This document shows positions 1 through 9,100 of a stretch of DNA of 64,000 bases, one piece after another. The translations under genes and the position numbers were made by a program. The DNA is from Nymphalis io. Taxonomy: Eukaryota; Arthropoda; Insecta; Lepidoptera; Nymphalidae. The stretch is taken from NCBI RefSeq assembly GCF_905147045.1, contig NC_065916.1, forward strand, positions 5,992,468 through 6,056,467, written 5' to 3'. The notes beneath the pieces are model-generated. The model did no database searches. It was not told where the DNA came from and saw nothing but the letters and a program-made list of their open reading frames with translations. Positions within the stretch are counted from its first letter, which is position 1, and every line of letters begins with the position of its first letter.

Positions 1-142
1 AAAATAATATTATGCTGTACCGATTAACCGATACAATTACTCGAATAAGTCTAAACTCTATCGTGAACCAATAGTAGGGGATACACCGTTATTACCCAAC
101 ACCCACAAGTTTATACAGCTCAGTGTGTTTTCAATACCAATC

Positions 143-199
143 ATGTGCAGGTTAAAAGTGTTTGTTTTTTTAATTTTATTTGTTACAAAAATTTGCGAC
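143..199 (+). other. Signal-peptide coding segment of the nuclease exon 1
   Basis: The ATG at 143 opens a basic n-region followed by a hydrophobic core rich in F, V, L and I, then a polar stretch ending at a phase-1 donor (GT at 213-214). Exon 2 begins exactly after CAG at 2000 and restores the frame. This tiny exon is too short for an ORF scan. It is the only nearby ATG with a secretory leader compatible with exon 2. Confidence 0.75.
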
Positions 200-3100
200 G
201 AAGTCGACGGCGGTAATATACTTTTTATTATTTTTGTGTTAACTTAGATGTTGTATTGATTTCACAGTTGCCATCTTGTTTTCTTTTTTAGTTTACGTTC
301 AAGAATTGCCATGACGATTTTGGTGCATAATAATTAAAAAAAAATTAAATGCAATGACATAAATGTATTATTCATTGTTTTTTTTTAATTTGACATACAT
401 ATTGCTTTATTATAACTTAAATAGAGCCATAACTATAAATTATTACCAATAAATAATACCTTATTGTATTTTATAATTAAACTCAAATTATATACACATT
501 TTATATAATTATTCAGATAATTATTGATAAGTTATAATATAAGTTTTATCGTACCTAAGTTTAAATAATATTAAAACATTAAAAAGTAACTAAATTAATT
601 ATGTCTGTATGCATATTTATTTTAATGAGGTCAGCAATTACGGTAAAACAAGTCTTTGTTTGATCAATATTAAAAAAATATTAAACAGAATTGAACGCTA
701 ATTTTTTTTCTTTTGAACATTAACATTTATTTATTTTTTTTAACATAAAAACCAGCAAAAACCGAGGATTCGCTGGCAAATATGCCATTTTAACGTATGT
801 ACATAATGTTTTTTGAATTATACATATTATTAGATAAATGTAACAACAATTATTAATAATAGCAAATTAACGTGTAAAAGTATCTCTTTCGGTTTAATTA
901 TTAAGGGAAAAAATAAATAAATGAATCTATGTTAGCCTAGCCTGCGAATGTCCCACTGTTGGGCTAAGGCATCCTTTTTGAGGAGAAGTTTTGGAGCTCA
1001 TTCCATTACGCTGCTTCAATGCGGGTTGGTGGAATACACACGTGACAGAATTTCATTGATATTTAATATGCAGGTTTCCTTACGGTGTTTGCCTTCACCG
1101 TCAAGCACGGGCTGAATTATAAACACAAATTAAGCACGTGAAAATTAATTGGTGCACGAAATGAATTATAATCACAAATTAAGCACATGAAAATTCAGTG
1201 GTGCTTGCCCGGGTTTGAACCAACGATCATCGGTTAAGATTCACGCGTTCTAACCACTAGTCCATCTCTACTTGTGTAGTGTAAATTGTAATGTAGTGTT
1301 ATAATAACACACATAAAATAGCACAAGAGATTTATTGTTTATTATTCTAAATCCTTTCAATTGTAATAAATTTCAGACTTAATATGTAATTAATCCCTAA
1401 ATTTAATTTCAAGACTCGTCTTAATTAATCTTAACCGATGATCGTGGGTTCAAACCCGGGCAAGCACCACTGAATTTTCATGTGCTTAATTTGTGATTAT
1501 AATTCATTTCGTGCTTGACGGTGAAGGAAAACATCGTGAGGAAACCTGCATGTGTCTAATTTCACTGAAATTCTGCCACATGTGTATTCCACCAACCCGC
1601 ACTGGAGCAGCGTGGTGGAATAAGCTCCAAACCTTCTCCTCAAAAAGAGGAGAGGAGGCCTTTAGCCCAGCAGTGGGACATTCACAGGCTGTTACGGTTA
1701 CTCGTCTCCGTGAGCATAGTTTGTCAGAAAGTTCTCAGTTCTTGTGCTCTTATGACATATATATTAAACTATTATTCATATGTTTATATTTTATATATTA
1801 TAGCTCCGTATTTATTTTGTTGATATTATATTTGTATGTATGTATATTTTTGATTACTAATTACAGCCTTCACGGATTTCTGCCTAAAGGTTGACTGGCT
1901 GATAATGCCTTAAGCCATTAAGTCCGCCTCTTGTTCCAACTTCATATGTGGTGGTCAATAAAATTTTAAATAAATTAATAATTTGTTTTATTTTTTTCAG
2001 TTTGTAAGTTATCATTGAAAAATGATTTCGGAAGTCCATCGCCCGTGTATTTACACAATGGCGACTTTTTGGCGCCAACAAACACGTCAGGCGACATATT
2101 GTTGAGACGTTCAGAAACTATTCATGTAGCTTGTCCGGGGAAAAATAAATTCATTGTTTTGGGAAAGAACAATACAGATTTCAATCTTTTTGTAAGTAGA
2201 TTATTTAATAAGAACAAATTAAAAGCTTAATTTTTTTTTTCTGAAAATTCGTACATTTGGATTGCCTCCATTTTCTCTCTTAGATATTTTAAATCTATCA
2301 AATTACCAGCTTTGCTATCGCCAAAAAATACTTCCTATTAATGTTCACCAGGCGAGTTAGCCAGTGTAACTATAGGGATAAGAGACATAACATTTTGGAT
2401 ATTGTAGTTGGTGGCACACGATGGTGACGAGGTACTTCGTATTATATTGAGCAAGACCAAAGATAAACAAGAAGAAAGAGCAATAGTTAGGCCTTATACC
2501 TTTTGTCCTCTTCCACAATATTAGTTGCTGTTTTTTGTACATAAGGAGAAAAAGTATAACGTTATCAATTCTGTCTAAGAGAGAAAAATCTTATAAACTA
2601 GGATCTACTCGTAAATATAAATAGCGAAAGGCTAAGAAAAAACAGCTTAGTACCTTTTACCTCCGTCAACAATTTTTTTTTAATTTTTTTTTTTGTTTGA
2701 TAGCTATTTACGTGATTTAGGGTAATCAATAAAAAAAATTGGAAATAAAGAGTTGAAAGAAAAGATATTCGATATATGCAATTTCATACAAAGTGATTTC
2801 TTCAGATTTTTAATAACAATTATGTTCGAATTTCTACCACATGGATATTACTAGATTTATTAAAAAAATGTATTTTTTTTGTTACCTTCTTTAGAAGTTA
2901 TCGATGACTTTGTTTCTTTGTTGTCTCTTTAAAGTCAGGGCCAATAAAATAAACAAAAACATAGCACTAATGAGTATTAGGTAGCCGTTAGAGTCCAATA
3001 GAGCAATTTACAGTCAACATAATTGAACAGAGACTGCAATATTACTTCTATTTATCAAGAAGGTAGGTTATTTCTTATTCCAATACGCTGCTCCAGTGAG

Positions 3101-6100
3101 AAGTTGGTTTAGCTGATTCCAATGGATGGGGTGAATAGATAAATAAACAATTTTGACTTGCGTGGATACGCTGGCAGTATCTCATATCAAGAATACGTCT
3201 CGTAAGGCCAAATAATAAGCTGCTCAAATACTCAAGCGCCGCAAATATTCACTTTTATCCAACGAATATGAATTTGCGGGGCTTGGTTTTGAAACATTGG
3301 GTACATGGTCGTCCGATACAAAAAGAATCATAAAAGATATTTCTAAGAAACTGGTCCATTTCTGGCGACCCAAGAGGCGCTTATTTAGCCCAAAGGCTGA
3401 GTCTAGCGGCGCAGAGGCAATAGTGCCACCGTCTTGGGTACAATGCCACAGAACAATCTTTTAGACGGCGTGTTTTTGCTTCAAATTTGTAATGTGTATT
3501 TTGCTCTTTTTATTTTAAATTTGTATTTTATAAAAATGTCTGTACATAAAATAAATGATTATCAATTTGACCTTGAATTGAGAAAAAATTATTGATCTTA
3601 ATCTAAATAATCTCGTTTTGAATTTTGGCAAAGTTATCGGAACTTTTGAGGTAAAATTAGTGCAAGTATGTAGTTAGTGGTGCTGTATTATATATATGAA
3701 TCAAGAACTGTTTGTAGTGCATAATATAGCAGAGCTATTAGATAATCACAGGAATTATATAAATTTAAGGTTTGTTTATCTTAACTTTTCTCGCGTTTGG
3801 AATTGATTCGTAGGGACTAAAGTTTAATAAATTTCAGCCCCTAACAAACGCTCCTTATATATAATCATATTTTTAGACCGTAAAATGCGTGAAAGATCAA
3901 ACGTTCCAAGGGACTAAGTCTGCGTGGGTTGGTAACTTCAGCGAGATCAAATGCAACGCACCACCCTGGTTCAACACCGAAGAGATCGGCGACTGCTATG
4001 AGGGATATAAATTTTACAAGTACGTATATGGTTAACTATTTTTCGCCCGCGGCTTCATCTGCGTTTTAGGGGGGTTTAGATAAGGTATTAGTTATAGAAA
4101 GCCTAGCCTATGTTCTTCCTTAGGGTTCAAACTTGCTACATAGCAGATTTCATCAAAATTCGTTATGGCTTAGCCGTGAAAGTTAATGATCCATTGCTGG
4201 GCTAAGGTCTCTTCTCCGTTTAAAAAGATGTCTTAGGGAGAGGAGATTTATAAAAAAAATATATTCATACCAAATTTCATCAAAATCAGAACAGTGGTTA
4301 TCTTACACCAGCCCCCCCACACTCAGACGCGGCGGCGGAGACGAGTGTTATAAATTAGTTGAAATAAATTCAATATTTGTATGTACTTAGAATATGAATT
4401 GTTTATTTATTAATTTTTTTTCTGTATTAGCAATTGTATTAAAATTATTATAAGTGTGCAAAATAAGATAACGGATTTAAATAAACCGTTGAGATTAATT
4501 TGTGTCTATAAGTAATCTAGAGTTTAATGGTTTTTGTAATTTTACTTTTTTTATTTATATTTATTGTAGAGTTGGATACGTGATAGATAATGCTTTCTAC
4601 ACAACGTACGAAGCTTGTTTCAATAAGCACCTCCTACACACAGCATATGTGAAGCATAAAATACAACCGAAATATACATATTCGCAATCAGGCGGTAGGC
4701 GACCACATTTCATTGGTAAATACATGTTCTATATACAGTTATTTGTAAAACATTAATAACCTCGCAAAAGAACCAGACATGAAAGTCATATAACAACAGT
4801 GTCGCTTATGATGTTAATAATATAGTCCTGGGATGTTATTGGTGTGGTTCCATTCCACTGGTGGTAGGGCTTCGCGCAAGCTCGTCTGTGTAGGTACCAC
4901 CCATTCATCAGATATTCTACCGCAAAACAGCAGTACTCGGTATTGTTGTGTTCCGGTTTAAAGGGTGAGAGAGCCAGTGTAATTACAGGTACAAGGGACA
5001 TAACATCTTAGTTCCCAAGGTTGGTGGCGCATTGGCGAAGTAAGCTATGGTTAACATTTCTTACAATGCCAATGTCTATGAGCGTTGGTGACCACTTACG
5101 ATCACGTGGCCCATATGCTCAAAAAAAAAGTGTTTTAGAAGTAACCTTGTTTGTTTATGTAATCATTTTAAATTTTATTTTTTGTTGAAACCAAAGAAAG
5201 TAAATAATTCATTCTTTTCACAATGTAGTTTTGTTAACTTTGCATATTAATTTATAACCTTTTTACAACATATTTGGTAATTTTAATAGATTTTCTCTAT
5301 GGATAGAAGAGATAAGAAGTACTTTTGTGTATAAAAAGTATTCCTATAAATGTATGAAGTTTAAATAGCGCTGCTGGAGCGAGAGGGTGTTTGAAGAACA
5401 GCACTATTACACTGTAGAGTAAAACGGAACTAGAAAGAGAAGACCTACAAAAGGGGCTATTTTAAATTGTATCTGTTAATCACCTTTATAAATAACAATA
5501 ACAATATCCCGGGACATTATTCACATACGGTCATCTGATCCCAAACTAAGCAGAGCTCGTACTATGGAAACCAGACAACTGATATACTACATATACTATT
5601 TTTCTTTTCTAAATACATACTTATATAGATAATTACATCCAGACTCAGGACAAACAGACATGTTCATGCACACAAATGTATGTCCTGGGTGGGAATCGAA
5701 CCCACGACCTTTGGCATGAAAGGCAAGTAACTACCAACCACACCAACCAGCTCGATAAATACTATTAGATAAATGTAAATTTTAATTAATAGCCTACCTA
5801 CAGTAGCGACATACTGGCGATTTAAAGGCGCTTTCATAACACTTACTACATACATTTCAGTGGACACTTATTATAGTTATATAAATAATATGTCATTACC
5901 TCTACTTTTTCAAGCGCGGATGATGCGCAATACATGGCTCTACATAGCCATTTAGCCTTTCCCTGCCAACACCACTCCCTTCACCTATTGTTGATCAACC
6001 AATCCCTTTGGAGAAACAGGCCGATAAGCCGACGGGAGAGAGGGGTCCGGACAGCAGTCTCCACTCTTGGTAGGTCGATATATTTAACACCGCTGCGGTG

Positions 6101-9100
6101 CAGAAGGCAAGGGGAAACCACTGCACTATTCCTCCCATGGAATCCACTTATGAAAGGACAAACTAGACAGAGAGTCTTGGCATATGATCCGGCCACCACC
6201 CGGCGCCAGGCGGATCCCAGGCCGCAAGGTGTGAAATATGCTACTGGCCGTACCGATTGAATCACCAGGCACGGTGCGGAGTAAATGCTACTGGTAACGA
6301 TAACCAGCAAAACTACCATCTCAAAGTCTACAATAATATAAAACTGGCACATGGAACGTCCGAGGCATGATTACGAAGGGCAAAACGAAGAAAATAGACC
6401 AGGAACAAGGGAACTATCAAGTAGACATTATGGCACTTACGGAATCACACGTGATTTGCGGATCACCTTGTGGCCATACAATATACTACTCGGGCCCTGA
6501 AAACGAAAGCCGCAACGGAGTTGCCCTATCTGTTTCCAATAAAGTAAATAAGGCAGTCATAGGGTACAACCCTACAATAGGGTACAACACAAGTGACCAC
6601 AACCCTGAGGAAAGTTGAGGACAGGACGGACTGGAGAAAATTTACAGAGATCGTGACCCAGACCCTAGATCAGAGTGGACACGACCTTTAGCTATGAAGA
6701 AAACGACCGGGAAGAAGACCTCTACTCTCCATAGTTTTTTTTGTCTTCGACCTGCCGTAATATAATTCGAATCTTGAATTCATTTTAAACTTTAGTAATG
6801 TTTTCTTAATATCCTGTATATTAGTAAAATAATAATATTAAATAACGACGATAATCCCTCATTGCTTATTATTGTTCTATGTCTTTTGTCTTGTTTATTT
6901 TTTTATTCTCACAGAGTTATCTGACACAGACCAAACTCACACGTAGCTTTGTGCCTATGCTTGTGGCGTACTGTCAAGTGTCAATACTAAGATGTTAAGA
7001 TGAAACCATAGACGATTTACTATTTTTAAAGATTTGACATATTCCTACCATATTGTAGACATTGAGAAGCATCCATATAATATAATCATTGCAATCATTA
7101 TAATATAATCAATCATTATAATATAATCATTTTTTCACAGAAGGAGATTTATTCGGTAAAACGAAAATGAATAAATTGTATGCAAATGAAAATCAAAAGA
7201 GAAGAATTAGAGAAATATTCGGCAATGGGAAGGCAGAGCAATATATTACTAAAATTCAGGTATTTGCTCTTAATTCTGTACTTATACTATAAATGCGAAA
7301 GTCTATCTATCTCTAACGCTGTCACGGCTAGAACACTGAACTGATTTTGATAATTTTTTTTATAAAGCAAGGTTAAATCCCAAGAAAGACCATAGGACTG
7401 CTTTTTTTGTGACGAACCCGTTTTCCAACACCAAGATCTCCCCTAGGTGAGAGGGGGCTTACCTGCGGGCGAATAAATAGTAATAAATATTTTCTATAAT
7501 TTGTTTATGAAGTTGTTAAGAAATAATCGCAAGACCTCCCCGAACATCGAGCGCTACCAAGAAATACCATACCGTGAGAAATAATCACACCATGCATTCC
7601 TTGAAGCTAGCACCTGTTGCCAGCGTCGCTGCTTTGTTTCGCAAGACCTCCCGAACATCGAGTGCTACCAAGAATTGCCATACCGTGGGGACCATTCAGT
7701 GATTCACCGATTTCGTTATAAATATGTAATTCAGACTACAGATCTTCACTTTTTGTTCTGACATCGAACAGACTGTCACGTATTAGAAATTAGAAATAAT
7801 TAATTGTTAAATTTAATTACTTAAATAAACGTATAAGTTAAATTCGTTCGGTTTCATTCTGCATCCTCAACGGCAGCCCTACGTAATTGGCGCAGTCGGT
7901 AGGATGCTCGCGGAACGTTTCGCGTAGAAGATTTCCGTAATCGTGTGAAGCCCCGCCGTAGCTTGTCTAGCTGCTGCATCCAGAGCATCCGAATCTACGA
8001 GTAGTGCTGCACCAGAGGTATCCAGACATCGATAACGCAGAGAGACCGAAACATGTTCATGTGAGTACACTAGATTCTTTTTAGTGGTTGCTCAATCCTA
8101 GCCTAACTAACCTGTTAATAAAATTTGCCAAGATTTTTCATTTAAGAAAATCGAAGGAACCTAGGATAGTTATTAGTAGTAGGCAAACTTTCGTAGATAA
8201 TAGAAGAGATATTAGTTTAAGTAGTATAGAAGAACAAACGGAAATGTCTGAGTTAGACACCATTTATAAAGCCTTAAGGTTGGTACCCGAGTTCGACGGG
8301 AACCCAAATGTACTTACTAGATTTTTAAAATTATGTGACCAATTGGTAGGACAGTTTTGTAGTGATAGTAGTAGTGAATTAAGTAGGTGTGCTCTTCTCA
8401 ACGGAATTCTTAACAAAGTAAACAGGCTCTGCTGCTCGCTTAATTAATTCTAATGGGATTCCATCCGACTGGCAAGGCATTCGAACTGCTTTAGTGAACA
8501 ACTTCGCGGACCAACGAGATGAGACCGCTCTATATAACGATTTAGCTATTTTATCGCAAGGTTCTAGCACCGCGCAGGAGTATTATGAGCGTTGCCAGAA
8601 TCTATACAGTACTATAATGACCTATGTAAACCTGCATGATACCCTTGAGACCACCATTAATGCTAAACGAGATCTTTATCGTAAATTAACGCTTCAAGCG
8701 TATTTGCGAGGTTTGAATGCAACGTATGCGCGATCCTAAGGGATCGCGCATACGTTGCATGCGCCCTGAGACCATCGAAAAGGCATTAGAATTCGTACAC
8801 GAGGAGATGAATACTATGTACCTACAAAATCGGAACCAAAGATTACCTGACAAAAAATCTATAAATTCTATGTCCGTACCAAATAATTTTGTAAGTGCCT
8901 ATAAAATGCCTAACCAACAGTTTTCAATGCCCGCGCCTAAACCTTTTAACTTTAATATACCTGGCCCTTCACGCCCTCATTTCGTTCCACCATCTACACC
9001 GCAATGGAGACAGAATCTGTATCAACCCCGCCAATTCGGTCCAACACGTACGCAACAAATTTTTAGATCGTCAACGCCAAATTATAACCCTCAACAAAAT

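Larger units (their letters stand above)
213..2000 (+). other. Nuclease intron 1 with two SINEs
   Basis: AT-rich intron sequence. It holds one SINE in minus orientation (about 937-1273) and one in plus orientation (about 1428-1700), with roughly 155 bp between them. Apart from these I see no coding signal. The ORFs inside the SINEs are chance frames. Confidence 0.7.

Noticed and set aside
5981..6352. 123-codon minus-strand frame.
   Set aside because: It overlaps the LINE-derived segment on the wrong strand and has no recognisable domain.
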